From assembly GCA_004213995.1 (NCBI GenBank), contig SGZJ01000006.1, positions 1 to 59,379 of the forward strand: a DNA stretch of 59,379 nt, written 5' to 3'. This document shows positions 1 to 8,127 of the stretch, in pieces. Numbering within the stretch: the stretch's first letter is position 1; every line of letters begins with the position of its first letter. The notes beneath the pieces were generated by a model that saw nothing but the letters and a program-made list of their open reading frames with translations, was not told where the DNA came from and did no database searches. The position numbers were made by a program, and so were the translations under genes. Source of the stretch: Flavobacteriales bacterium (GTDB lineage: Bacteria > Bacteroidota > Bacteroidia > Flavobacteriales > Flavobacteriaceae).

Positions 1-2
1 TT

Positions 3-1418
3 TTAATGCGAATAATTAATCGTGAGTGGTGGTTAGTTTTTTTACTTTTCTTACCTGTAATAAATGTTATGATGTTTATTGTAATATGGGTTGAAATAGC
101 AAGAAGTTTTGGTAAAAACACTTATCTAGATACTTTTCTTACTATCATTACGCTAGGTTTATACACCTATTACCTCAACTATTTTTTAGATCTAGAGCAT
201 GTTAAAAATAGAGACATAAATCCAAAAAGTACTAGTGGAGAATGGACCAGCTCAATTCTTTGGGCAATTATACTTGCTACTATATTTCATAACTATGTAA
301 TTCAACCTTACACTATTCCAACATCATCGTTGGAAAAATCATTACTTGTTGGCGATTTTCTATTTGTAAGTAAATTCCATTATGGGGCTAGAGTACCAAT
401 GACAGCAGTCGCAGCTCCAATGGTCCACGATACTCTTCCTTTAATAAAAACAAAATCTTATTTAGAAGAGTTTGAACTACCATATTTAAGAATTCCTGGT
501 TTTCAAAAAATAAAAAATAATGATATAGTTGTATTTAATTGGCCTGTGGATACAATGCTTAATATGTATTACACAGACAAATACCATTACAAGCCGATTG
601 ATAAAAAAACCAATTATGTTAAAAGATCTGTAGGTATTGCAGGTGACACTCTAGAAATTAAAGAGGGGTATGTTTATATAAATGGAAAGAAAAATGAATT
701 AAGTGATCGTGCAGAATTACAATTCTCATATCTAGTTCAACCTAAAAACAGAACTTTTAGTAAAAAAGTAATGGTTAACAATTATGATATTACAGACCCT
801 TTTGGTATAATAAATAGAGAAAACACTTATCAGTTTATTGCAATGAGTGATAAGACTGTTGATCGATTCAAAAATCATCCAAATGTAGGCTCTGTTGAAA
901 AATATTTATCAATTGAAGGTAAAAGAGATTCTAACATTTTTCCTCATAATGAGAATTATAATTGGAATAATGATTTTTTCGGTCCTATATATATTCCAAA
1001 GGCTGGAACAACTATAGATTTAAATATTGAAAATTTACCACTTTACAAAAGAGTGATTGAAGTGTATGAAAACAATACTCTCAAAGTAAATGAAAACAAT
1101 ATCTTCATAAATGGAGAACTTGCTAAAGACTATACATTTAAACAAGATTATTATTGGTTAATGGGTGATAATCGTCATAACTCTCAGGATTCTAGAGCAT
1201 GGGGGTTTGTACCATTTGATCATGTTGTTGGAAAACCAGTCTTTAAATGGATGAGTTGGAATACAAATGGAAAAGGATTTAATAAAATAAGATGGGATAG
1301 AATGTTCACAACAGTTCATGGAGAAGGCACTCCGACTTCATATTTTGTACCATTTTTAGTGTTCCTTGGTATTTATTTTGGAATTAAAAAATGGAAAAAA
1401 TATAAAAAAGAAGATTAA
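3..1418 (+). CDS. lepB: Signal peptidase I (5' end outside window)
   Basis: Inner-membrane serine protease that removes signal peptides from exported preproteins. Counting from the ATG at 6, there are N-terminal membrane segments (about 8-28 and 82-100), the catalytic serine at about 108 in PTSSLEKS (Leu replaces the usual Met after Ser), the catalytic lysine at about 206 in YVKRSVGIAGD, and the GDNRHNSQDSRAWG box near the end. A last hydrophobic segment precedes a basic tail. Flavobacterial homologues, as I recall them, carry roughly 40-50 further N-terminal residues ending in L-M-K/R-I-I-N-R. The codon before the ATG here is TTA (Leu), so the ATG at 6 is probably internal and the gene continues off the left edge. 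The TAA stop overlaps the ATG of the next gene by one base, suggesting coupled translation. Confidence 0.93.
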   Translation, partial: LMRIINREWWLVFLLFLPVINVMMFIVIWVEIARSFGKNTYLDTFLTIITLGLYTYYLNYFLDLEHVKNRDINPKSTSGEWTSSILWAIILATIFHNYVIQPYTIPTSSLEKSLLVGDFLFVSKFHYGARVPMTAVAAPMVHDTLPLIKTKSYLEEFELPYLRIPGFQKIKNNDIVVFNWPVDTMLNMYYTDKYHYKPIDKKTNYVKRSVGIAGDTLEIKEGYVYINGKKNELSDRAELQFSYLVQPKNRTFSKKVMVNNYDITDPFGIINRENTYQFIAMSDKTVDRFKNHPNVGSVEKYLSIEGKRDSNIFPHNENYNWNNDFFGPIYIPKAGTTIDLNIENLPLYKRVIEVYENNTLKVNENNIFINGELAKDYTFKQDYYWLMGDNRHNSQDSRAWGFVPFDHVVGKPVFKWMSWNTNGKGFNKIRWDRMFTTVHGEGTPTSYFVPFLVFLGIYFGIKKWKKYKKED

Positions 1419-2023
1419 TGGATATTCTAATTCATCCAAATTATTTTCCTAATATTCATCAGTTCACTCAAATAATTAAAGCCAACAATATTCTCTTTGA
1501 GGTAAGTGACAATTATCAAAAACAAACATTTAGAAACAGAACCTATATTTATGGTGCTAATGGAAAATTAGGTCTTTTTATTCCAGTAATTCATACTCAT
1601 AAATACAGAGAGCTATTTAAAGATGTTAAAATCTCTTATGATAGTAATTGGATGGATTTACATCTAAAATCCTTACAAAGCGCCTATAGAAGCTCTCCTT
1701 ATTTTGAATATTTTGAAGATGATTTTATAAAATTATACTCTGAAAAAGAAAAATTTTTAGCTGATTTTAATATTAAATGCATTAGGTTAATTTCTAGTCT
1801 GTTAGATCTAGATTTAGATTATAAAATTAGTGGTGAATATGTAGAAAAGACTAATGATATTATTGATTTAAGAGGTTTGAGCAATGCTAGAAAAGAAAAG
1901 AAAATTGATACTCCTAAGTATATTCAGGTTTTTGAATCAAAGCACGGATATATAAATAATTTAAGTATTCTAGATCTACTCTTTAGTGAAGGACCGAATT
2001 CTGTGTCACTAATAACTAATTAG
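1418..2023 (+). CDS. WbqC-like family protein
   Basis: A 201-residue protein of the WbqC-like family. Recognisable features are the N-terminal HPNYFPNIHQF segment, the YQKQTFRNRTYIYGANGK region at about 33-50, and the SLQSAYRSSPYFEYFEDD segment at about 88-105. The name comes from a gene in O-antigen clusters, but the biochemical role is not settled. In Flavobacteriia this gene commonly follows lepB (recalled, not checked). It overlaps lepB by one base and ends facing the phosphatase-family gene on the other strand, with no clear hairpin terminator in the 15-base gap. No signal peptide or membrane segment is seen, so it is probably cytoplasmic. The family call is firm; the function is unknown. 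Confidence 0.85.
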   Translation: MDILIHPNYFPNIHQFTQIIKANNILFEVSDNYQKQTFRNRTYIYGANGKLGLFIPVIHTHKYRELFKDVKISYDSNWMDLHLKSLQSAYRSSPYFEYFEDDFIKLYSEKEKFLADFNIKCIRLISSLLDLDLDYKISGEYVEKTNDIIDLRGLSNARKEKKIDTPKYIQVFESKHGYINNLSILDLLFSEGPNSVSLITN

Positions 2024-2038
2024 TACAAATAATAGACA

Positions 2039-3055
2039 TTACAAATTAAAAGTAGATATTATAGGAAAATGATCCGATAAATTTTGATTAAAGGTTTTAA
2101 AGTCATTTATCCTAAATGTTTTATCCATTAGTATAAAATCTATTCTCATCGGGAAGTATTTAAAGTTGTATGTACTTCCAAAGCCATTTCCAGCAGAATC
2201 AAATGAATCTACTAAGTCTCCCTTTAGAAGCTTATAAACATAAGAGTAAGCTGTGTTGTTAAAGTCACCTGAAACTACTACTTTATATGGTGAATTTTCA
2301 ATATGTTTAGATATAATAGTAGCTTGATTTTCTTGGATTTTAAATGTATTATCAAAAATATTTAAAATTTTATCTGAATTATTTTGATCTAATATCTCTA
2401 ATTCAGATTCAAGTTTAAAAGATTGCAAATGAATATTATAAAACCTTAAAGTGTCTGAATATTTTTTTACATCAATAAATATTGCAATTGTAGATTGGTT
2501 GTCAGACTTAATTATACCTTGGTTTACTACAGGTAATTTCGAAAAAGTAGCTAGACCATAACTTGTTTTTCCATCACTCAAAGATGAGTGTTGAAATTTA
2601 TAATTTTCAAGTAAAAATCTATCAGTAAATCTATATTCTTGCATATTAATTACATCCGGCTCTTGACTATCTATAAATGAGTTGATATCATTTTCAACAT
2701 CACTATCAATCCAATTATACAAATTGAATAACCGCACATTATAACTCATTACACTGATAGTATCCGGACTAACTCGCTCTAGATTATCAGATAATTTAAA
2801 AAAAGAAAGGACCTGATTATATCCAATTAACAGTACAAATAAAGATAGAATAAATTGTTTTTTAAGTTTTACCAACCAATAGACAAAAAACAACAAATTA
2901 ATTATTAATAAAATTGGAACTGATAAGCTCATAAAAGACAAATAAGGAAATAGACTTGGTTTTATAAACTGTAATAAAAAAGAAAATAATAATAGGATGG
3001 CTAAAATTGAATTAACAAAATAAAGTAACTTATCAATAAAATTCAGATTCTTCAT
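2039..3055 (-). CDS. Endonuclease/exonuclease/phosphatase family membrane protein
   Basis: A 338-residue protein with three hydrophobic N-terminal segments (about 10-28, 36-60 and 65-85), then an endonuclease/exonuclease/phosphatase (EEP) domain. Metal and catalytic motifs visible are SVMSYNVRLFN, INMQEYRF (the metal-binding Glu region), VVSGDFNNTAYS and the final LSDHFPI with the catalytic Asp-His. The membrane anchor suggests a catalytic domain in the periplasm. EEP enzymes cut phosphodiesters in DNA, RNA, lipids or inositol phosphates; the substrate here cannot be told. It is the last gene of a minus-strand run that includes two rhomboids and mutL, with seven bases between it and the rhomboid upstream. 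Confidence 0.88.
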   Translation of the reverse strand: MKNLNFIDKLLYFVNSILAILLLFSFLLQFIKPSLFPYLSFMSLSVPILLIINLLFFVYWLVKLKKQFILSLFVLLIGYNQVLSFFKLSDNLERVSPDTISVMSYNVRLFNLYNWIDSDVENDINSFIDSQEPDVINMQEYRFTDRFLLENYKFQHSSLSDGKTSYGLATFSKLPVVNQGIIKSDNQSTIAIFIDVKKYSDTLRFYNIHLQSFKLESELEILDQNNSDKILNIFDNTFKIQENQATIISKHIENSPYKVVVSGDFNNTAYSYVYKLLKGDLVDSFDSAGNGFGSTYNFKYFPMRIDFILMDKTFRINDFKTFNQNLSDHFPIISTFNL

Positions 3056-3062
3056 TTACATA

Positions 3063-3881
3063 TTACTTTTTACCAACTTTAAATAAAAATTCTTTTTCGT
3101 CCTTAGATAAATTTTCATATCCACTTTTACTAATTTTTTCTAAAATAATATCAATTCTTTTTTGAGTAGATGCATTATTTTTAAGTCTGGATTTTTTTGA
3201 ATTTTTATTTTTATAATATTTCATCGAAGATTTCTTAGAAAAATAAGATTTGATAGATTCCCAGTTAAAAAAAGATGTTTTACTATTTGAATACAAATTA
3301 GAATAAAAATATAAACCAAGTAAATCTCCTCCAATATGAGAAATATAACCTCCTGAGTTTGTACCAAAAGCTCCTAGCACATCTACAATTAATATGAAAT
3401 AAGCTATATACCTTAGTTCTATATTCCAAAAAGCAATTTTTACTTGCTTATTGGGCATATACACACATAAAAATATTAAAAGGGCTCTTACCCCTGCCGA
3501 AGCTCCAATTAAATTAAATCCTGTACTGTCAATGCCTAAGATTGAAGAAAATAATATAAAAAATATACCACCGGTTATAATTCCATAAAAATATATTTTT
3601 AAAGGAATAGTAGTACTAAACAAATCAACCAATAATCTACTGACATAAAAAAGTATTAGCATATTAAAAATAATATCTAAAAAACCAATATGAACAAAAG
3701 AATATGTTACTAAAGTCCATGGATTAAGTATAAGGCTTTGAAAATTTGAGTTAAGTTGGAAAAAATCGAGAAGATAACTTTTAAAAAAAAATGAGGACAG
3801 AAAGATTAATACATTATAAAGTATAATCTTTTCAAAGATTGAAAATGATTGGTATTTTAACTTAATATCGTTTAATCCCAT
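3063..3881 (-). CDS. Rhomboid family intramembrane serine protease (second of pair)
   Basis: A 272-residue polytopic membrane protein of the rhomboid family, which cleaves transmembrane substrates inside the bilayer. The catalytic serine lies in IGASAGV (about residue 128) and the histidine in YISHIGGD (about 180), the usual Ser-His dyad. About six hydrophobic segments cover residues 20-195. The C-terminal ~75 residues form a Lys/Ser/Asn-rich tail ending in a helical KDEKEFLFKVGKK segment, absent from the neighbouring rhomboid. The gene overlaps that neighbour by 10 bases, so the two are almost certainly co-transcribed. The pair may have arisen by duplication, but they differ enough to have separate substrates. 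Confidence 0.9.
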   Translation of the reverse strand: MGLNDIKLKYQSFSIFEKIILYNVLIFLSSFFFKSYLLDFFQLNSNFQSLILNPWTLVTYSFVHIGFLDIIFNMLILFYVSRLLVDLFSTTIPLKIYFYGIITGGIFFILFSSILGIDSTGFNLIGASAGVRALLIFLCVYMPNKQVKIAFWNIELRYIAYFILIVDVLGAFGTNSGGYISHIGGDLLGLYFYSNLYSNSKTSFFNWESIKSYFSKKSSMKYYKNKNSKKSRLKNNASTQKRIDIILEKISKSGYENLSKDEKEFLFKVGKK

Positions 3882-4624
3882 CTATTAGAATTGAATTGAT
3901 TTTTTTTCCAATAATATATAACTAAAAAACCTGTTAGTGCTCCACCAAGATGTGCAATATAGGCAGTATTACTAGGACTAAATATTGAAACTCCAGTTGT
4001 AGCAGAAAATAAATCCAATAAAATTATTCCAGGAATAAAGTACTTCGCTTTAACAGGAAAAGGGACAAACAAAAGCATTAATTTGGTTTCTGGAAATAGA
4101 TAACCAAAAGCTACTAAAATGCCAAAAATTGCTCCAGATGCACCTACCATACTAGTATTAAATGCAGAAGTAAAAGTATTTAGATCAACATCATTAATTA
4201 CTGATAACCAGCCAGTATTATATTTACCCTGATTTAGAGTATCTAAAATTTCTGATTTATTTATATCTGATGAAACCAATACATCCAGTATAGAATAAAA
4301 ATTATAGTATGAAAAAAGTAGAGCTATTAACGCTGCTCCTAAACCAGATGAAAAGTATAGTAGTAAAAATTTATTAGTTCCATAGATCTGTTCAACTGCA
4401 GTTCCAAACATATAAAGGGCAAACATATTAAACAATATATGACTTAACCCTCCGTGCATAAACATATGAGTAAAAAGCTGCCAAATACGAAAAGTATTAT
4501 TTTCTGGAAAAAATAGACCATAGTTAGAATACATCATCTCAGGATTAATAAGTATTGTAGCTCCAAACATAATCACATTGATGATTAATAAGTGCTTAAC
4601 TCCGTCTGTAATTGATCTAAACAT
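3872..4624 (-). CDS. Rhomboid family intramembrane serine protease (first of pair)
   Basis: A 250-residue rhomboid protease. Signatures include the N-terminal HMFMHGGLSHILFNMFALYM region (about 52-72), the catalytic serine in VGASGAIFG (about 163) and the histidine in AYIAHLGGALTGF (about 225). A loop of about 45 residues (roughly 108-155) separates the early helices from the catalytic one. It starts two bases after the mutL stop and its end overlaps the second rhomboid by 10 bases, indicating one transcript. The HxxxN pair of canonical rhomboids is kept as HGGLSHILFN, supporting an active enzyme. Substrates are unknown. Confidence 0.92.
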   Translation of the reverse strand: MFRSITDGVKHLLIINVIMFGATILINPEMMYSNYGLFFPENNTFRIWQLFTHMFMHGGLSHILFNMFALYMFGTAVEQIYGTNKFLLLYFSSGLGAALIALLFSYYNFYSILDVLVSSDINKSEILDTLNQGKYNTGWLSVINDVDLNTFTSAFNTSMVGASGAIFGILVAFGYLFPETKLMLLFVPFPVKAKYFIPGIILLDLFSATTGVSIFSPSNTAYIAHLGGALTGFLVIYYWKKNQFNSNRWD

Positions 4625-4626
4625 AT

Positions 4627-6426
4627 TTAATTAAATTTGTTATCTAAATCTTCTTTAGTTAAAGTTATATAAGTTCTTTTATTAAATGGCGATGTGTTAG
4701 GTTCTTTACATGCAAATAACCCATTAACTATAAAATCCATTTCATTAACACTCAAATGTTGACCATTTTTAATTGCCATACTTTTTGATAAAGATTTTGA
4801 AATCATATCTGTTTGGCTAAAATTGTCATCAGGAATTTCATTAGTAATATTATCCAGTAAAGATCTGATTATAGATTCTAAATTATCTTTTTCTATTGAG
4901 CTTGGAAGCGAAGAAAATGAAAGGGTATCATTATTAATCGTATCAAATAAAAATCCTGAATTATTTAATTGAGTTTTAAAATTTTCAATTATTGCAATTT
5001 CTTTAATAGACAATTGAACATCTATTGGATATATCAGTTTTTGTGAATCATTTCCTTGAACCGTTATATACTTAAGAAAATTTTCATATAAAATTCGTTG
5101 ATGTGCTCTATTTTGATTTATTATTACCAGCCCAGACTTAATCTTATTAACTAAATACTTGTTTTTAAGTTGAAATACACTAGAATTAGACTCATGATTT
5201 AAATCATCGTCTAAATCTAACTGTGAATTTAAATCTCCTTGAAAAGCAGAATATTCTAACTGTTGATTATCCTTAGATTGATTTAAATCTTTGAAGTTTA
5301 ATTCATTTTGACTTTTATCAAAAGGATTAAAATTATGATTTACTTCAACTTCAATATTATTTGATGAAGACATTGAAGCATACTTATATGGGATATCTAA
5401 GTTCTTATCTCTATCAAAATCTAAAATTGGTGATATATTAAATTGACCTAAGCTATGTTTTATGGCAGATCTTAATATGGCATAGATAGTATGATCATCA
5501 TCAAATTTAATTTCAGTCTTTGTTGGGTGTATATTTATATCTATTCTTTTTGGATCTACATCTAGAAAAAGAAAATAAGAGGCATTGTATCCTGTGTTAA
5601 TTAAACCTTCAAATGCAGAGTTTACAGCATGGTTCAAATAAGGGCTCTTAATAAATCTATTATTAACAAAAAAGAATTGCTCTCCTCTAGATTTTTTTGA
5701 AAATTCAGGTTTAAAGATAAAACCGGATAATTTTAAAACTTCTGTTGTTTCGTTAACTGGAACTAGCTTTTCATTTGATTTAGAACCAAATATATTAACT
5801 ATTCTTTGTCGGATATTAGAAATTGGAAGACTAAATAACTGATTATCATTATTGTCGAATTCGAAATGAATTTCTGGGTGTGCTAAAGCTACTCTATGAA
5901 ATTCATTTATTATATGTCTTACTTCTACATTATCTGATTTCAAAAAGTTTCTTCGTGCAGGAACATTATAAAAAAGGTTTTTTACAGAAATTGAAGAACC
6001 TTCATTAGAAACAATTGGTTTGTTTTGAGTAATTTTATTTCCTTCAATTTTAATAAAAGTACCTATTTCACTTGATTTAGTTTTTGTAATTAACTCAGTA
6101 TGAGAAATTGCAGCTATACTAGCTAAAGCCTCTCCCCTAAATCCTTTTGTAGATAAATTAAATAAATCTGCAGCATTAGTGATTTTAGAGGTAGAATGTC
6201 GTTGAAAGCAAATGAGTGCATCTTTTTCTGACATACCACAACCATTATCGACTACTTGGATTAGAGTTCTTCCAGATTCTTTTATTATTAAAGATATTTT
6301 TTTAGCTCCTGAATCTATTGAATTTTCTAATAATTCCTTAACAACTGAAGAAGGTCGTTGAACAACTTCACCTGCTGCAATTTGATTAGCAACATGTTCG
6401 GGTAACAATTTAATTAGATTATCCAT
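4627..6426 (-). CDS. mutL: DNA mismatch repair protein MutL
   Basis: MutL links mismatch recognition by MutS to strand removal. The N-terminal GHKL ATPase domain is intact: ELLENSIDSGA (about 32-42), DNGCGMS (about 60-66), STKGFRGEALASI (about 92-104) and the conserved NGQ/NRF-type loops to about 330. A low-complexity Asn/Asp/Ser-rich linker (about 345-415) leads to the C-terminal dimerisation domain. At residues 436-448 the sequence INQNRAHQRILYE stands where endonuclease-type MutL has DQHA(X)2E(X)4E, and the C-terminal cysteine motif appears as ACKEPNTSP instead of CPHGRP. Nicking activity by the usual site is therefore doubtful. Length (599) is normal. It sits in the ribH-mutL-rhomboid minus-strand run. 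Confidence 0.97.
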   Translation of the reverse strand: MDNLIKLLPEHVANQIAAGEVVQRPSSVVKELLENSIDSGAKKISLIIKESGRTLIQVVDNGCGMSEKDALICFQRHSTSKITNAADLFNLSTKGFRGEALASIAAISHTELITKTKSSEIGTFIKIEGNKITQNKPIVSNEGSSISVKNLFYNVPARRNFLKSDNVEVRHIINEFHRVALAHPEIHFEFDNNDNQLFSLPISNIRQRIVNIFGSKSNEKLVPVNETTEVLKLSGFIFKPEFSKKSRGEQFFFVNNRFIKSPYLNHAVNSAFEGLINTGYNASYFLFLDVDPKRIDINIHPTKTEIKFDDDHTIYAILRSAIKHSLGQFNISPILDFDRDKNLDIPYKYASMSSSNNIEVEVNHNFNPFDKSQNELNFKDLNQSKDNQQLEYSAFQGDLNSQLDLDDDLNHESNSSVFQLKNKYLVNKIKSGLVIINQNRAHQRILYENFLKYITVQGNDSQKLIYPIDVQLSIKEIAIIENFKTQLNNSGFLFDTINNDTLSFSSLPSSIEKDNLESIIRSLLDNITNEIPDDNFSQTDMISKSLSKSMAIKNGQHLSVNEMDFIVNGLFACKEPNTSPFNKRTYITLTKEDLDNKFN

Positions 6427-6429
6427 TAA

Positions 6430-6696
6430 TTAAAAAAATATTTTTAAATCAAATTCGATTAAATATAAAAATATAAAAATCAAAATTGAAGTTATTACTA
6501 GTAATCTTATTTTAACAGATTTTTCTGATTTGTTATTGTAATCATTTAAAGCTTTTGTTAGTTTATTTTTAATCCCACCATTAGAACCGAGAGTAGTTCT
6601 AAATTCATCAAATTTAGGTTTAATCTTAAGTTTTGATTTAGCAAACCTTTCTGTATAATTATAAACTTTATTATTCTTAGAATTAAAATTGAGCAT
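6430..6696 (-). CDS. Conserved small membrane protein between ribH and mutL
   Basis: An 88-residue protein with a basic N-terminal two thirds and one hydrophobic segment at about 65-83 next to the C-terminus, which predicts a tail-anchored inner-membrane protein with a cytoplasmic basic domain. A RTTLGSNGGIKNK stretch is the most conserved-looking part. I recall similar proteins at this same place in many Flavobacteriia, often wrongly named riboflavin synthase subunit beta because ribH is next door; nothing in the sequence supports that. Three bases separate it from mutL, and it lies about 60 bases downstream of ribH on the same strand. Function unknown. Confidence 0.75.
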   Translation of the reverse strand: MLNFNSKNNKVYNYTERFAKSKLKIKPKFDEFRTTLGSNGGIKNKLTKALNDYNNKSEKSVKIRLLVITSILIFIFLYLIEFDLKIFF

Positions 6697-6757
6697 GCAG
6701 TTAATAAAATTTACTTAAAAATAATGAATAATATCTTTTAAAGAATGAGTTTCTTAA

Positions 6758-7234
6758 CTAATTTAAATTAGCAAGTTTCAAGGCAGTAATTGCAGCCTCA
6801 ACTCCCTTATTTCCATGTTTACCGCCAGATCTATCAACGGACTGCTGTATATTATTATCAGTTAGAACACAAAACACAACCGGAGTATCAAAATTAATAT
6901 TTAAATCAATAATACCTTTAGAAACGGATTGACATATGTAATCAAAGTGCTCTGTCTCACCTTTAATTACACACCCAATAGCGATAACTACATCAACCTT
7001 TGCTTGAATCATTTTTTTGGATCCAAAAACTAATTCAAAACTTCCAGGAACATCAATTCTTTTTATGTTATTAGCTTTAACACCAAATTCAGTTAATGTA
7101 GTGTAAGCTCCATTGAATAAAGATTCTGTGATTTTTTCATTCCATTTAGATACAACTAAACCAATAGTTAATGAATCTCCACTGGGTACAGTAGAACTAT
7201 CAAAATTTGATAAATTAGAGTTTTCAGTACTCAT
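6758..7234 (-). CDS. ribH: 6,7-dimethyl-8-ribityllumazine synthase
   Basis: Penultimate enzyme of riboflavin synthesis: condenses 5-amino-6-ribitylamino-uracil with 3,4-dihydroxybutanone 4-phosphate. At 158 residues it matches the family. Motifs seen are VVSKWNEKITESLFNGA (about 28-44, substrate binding), DVPGSFELVFGSKKM (about 61-75), and IGCVIKGETEHFDYICQSVS (about 86-105) with the catalytic histidine. It starts six bases after the end of the TPR membrane protein gene upstream, so the two are likely in one transcript. No FMN riboswitch is visible ahead of it. Other rib genes are not in the window. Confidence 0.96.
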   Translation of the reverse strand: MSTENSNLSNFDSSTVPSGDSLTIGLVVSKWNEKITESLFNGAYTTLTEFGVKANNIKRIDVPGSFELVFGSKKMIQAKVDVVIAIGCVIKGETEHFDYICQSVSKGIIDLNINFDTPVVFCVLTDNNIQQSVDRSGGKHGNKGVEAAITALKLANLN

Positions 7235-7240
7235 GAATGA

Positions 7241-8005
7241 TTATTTAGCTGAAGCACTAGCCATACCAATTAATGCATCAATATTGGTAACTTCAATAGA
7301 ATTTGGAAATTCATTTTTAATTCTATTAAAAAAGGCTAAAGATTTTTTAGATTTATTAATTTCTAATCCTATATATCCTGCTTTTAGCAAGTACATTGGA
7401 GAAGTAAATCCATTGTTTGAATAATTGATTGCTTTTTCATAATACTCAAAGGCATCTTCAAACTGATTAAGTTGAGAAAAACTATCAGCGATTGAACCAA
7501 TAGCTGTAGCTCCTAGAATCTCGTCATCAGATTTAAATTTACTTAAATACTTAATAGAATTTTGATAATCATTTAAATTAAGGTAAGACATACCGGCATA
7601 ATAATTAGCTAAATTTGAAGCCTTAGTACCTGAATAATTTTCAATAATATCAATCATACCTAATTTCCCATCTGCACCATTTAAAGCCAGATTGAATAAA
7701 GAATCATTTTTTGTTTGATTTGCTGATTCAAAATGAACCTGAGCTGGATGCATTTCGTTCATAGCATTGACCTCAGCGGGTTGCTGGATAAATTTGTCAA
7801 AACCTAAATAACCAAAAACTAAAGAAGCAACAAGAGCAATAGTAATAAATATATATTTTTGATTGGTAGCAACCCACTGCTCAGTCTTTGATGCACCATC
7901 ATCTAAAGTGTTAATAATCCCAGCGGTAGCAGATTTATTCTCTAACTCTTCTAATTTGTTTCGAGATGATTTAGATTTAGAACCTTTTTTTTTATAAGTT
8001 GCCAT
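7241..8005 (-). CDS. Membrane-anchored tetratricopeptide repeat protein
   Basis: A 254-residue protein with a very basic Lys/Ser-rich N-terminus, one membrane segment at about 50-72 (YIFITIALVASLVFGYLGF) and a C-terminal region of TPR-type helical repeats, e.g. ASNLANYYAGMSYLNLNDY and SFSQLNQFEDAFEYYEKAI. The layout, a short cytoplasmic N-terminus followed by a periplasmic TPR domain, resembles YfgM-like proteins of outer-membrane or secretion assembly, but no specific function can be assigned. In Flavobacteriia it commonly sits beside ribH and opposite recF (recalled). It is probably the first gene of the minus-strand run down to 2039; a promoter-like box lies 20 bases ahead of its start. 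Confidence 0.85.
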   Translation of the reverse strand: MATYKKKGSKSKSSRNKLEELENKSATAGIINTLDDGASKTEQWVATNQKYIFITIALVASLVFGYLGFDKFIQQPAEVNAMNEMHPAQVHFESANQTKNDSLFNLALNGADGKLGMIDIIENYSGTKASNLANYYAGMSYLNLNDYQNSIKYLSKFKSDDEILGATAIGSIADSFSQLNQFEDAFEYYEKAINYSNNGFTSPMYLLKAGYIGLEINKSKKSLAFFNRIKNEFPNSIEVTNIDALIGMASASAK

Positions 8006-8025
8006 AATTAAAAATATTTGAGTCG

Positions 8026-8033
8026 CAAAAATA
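8026..8033 (-). promoter_or_regulatory. Putative -7 promoter box (TATTTTTG)
   Basis: Read on the minus strand this is TATTTTTG, matching the Bacteroidota -7 element TAnnTTTG. It ends 20 bases before the start codon of the TPR protein gene that heads the minus-strand run. No -33 TTTG is seen at 19 bases. The box alone could arise by chance in AT-rich DNA; its spacing matches several other genes in this window. Confidence 0.35.
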
Positions 8034-8127
8034 TATTTTTATTCTTAAAAAAGGATAAAATATTTGTAATTTTTCAATAATTTGCAGTAATAAATTTCAA
8101 TTTAATCATTTTTTATTAATCCCTCCA

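Noticed and set aside
6430-6696. Label riboflavin synthase subunit beta for the 88-residue protein
   Set aside because: No lumazine/riboflavin synthase motif; a single membrane segment and basic domain instead. The real ribH is next door.
7113-7424. 103-codon open frame on the plus strand over ribH and the TPR gene
   Set aside because: Antisense shadow of two well-supported genes; no recognisable protein features.
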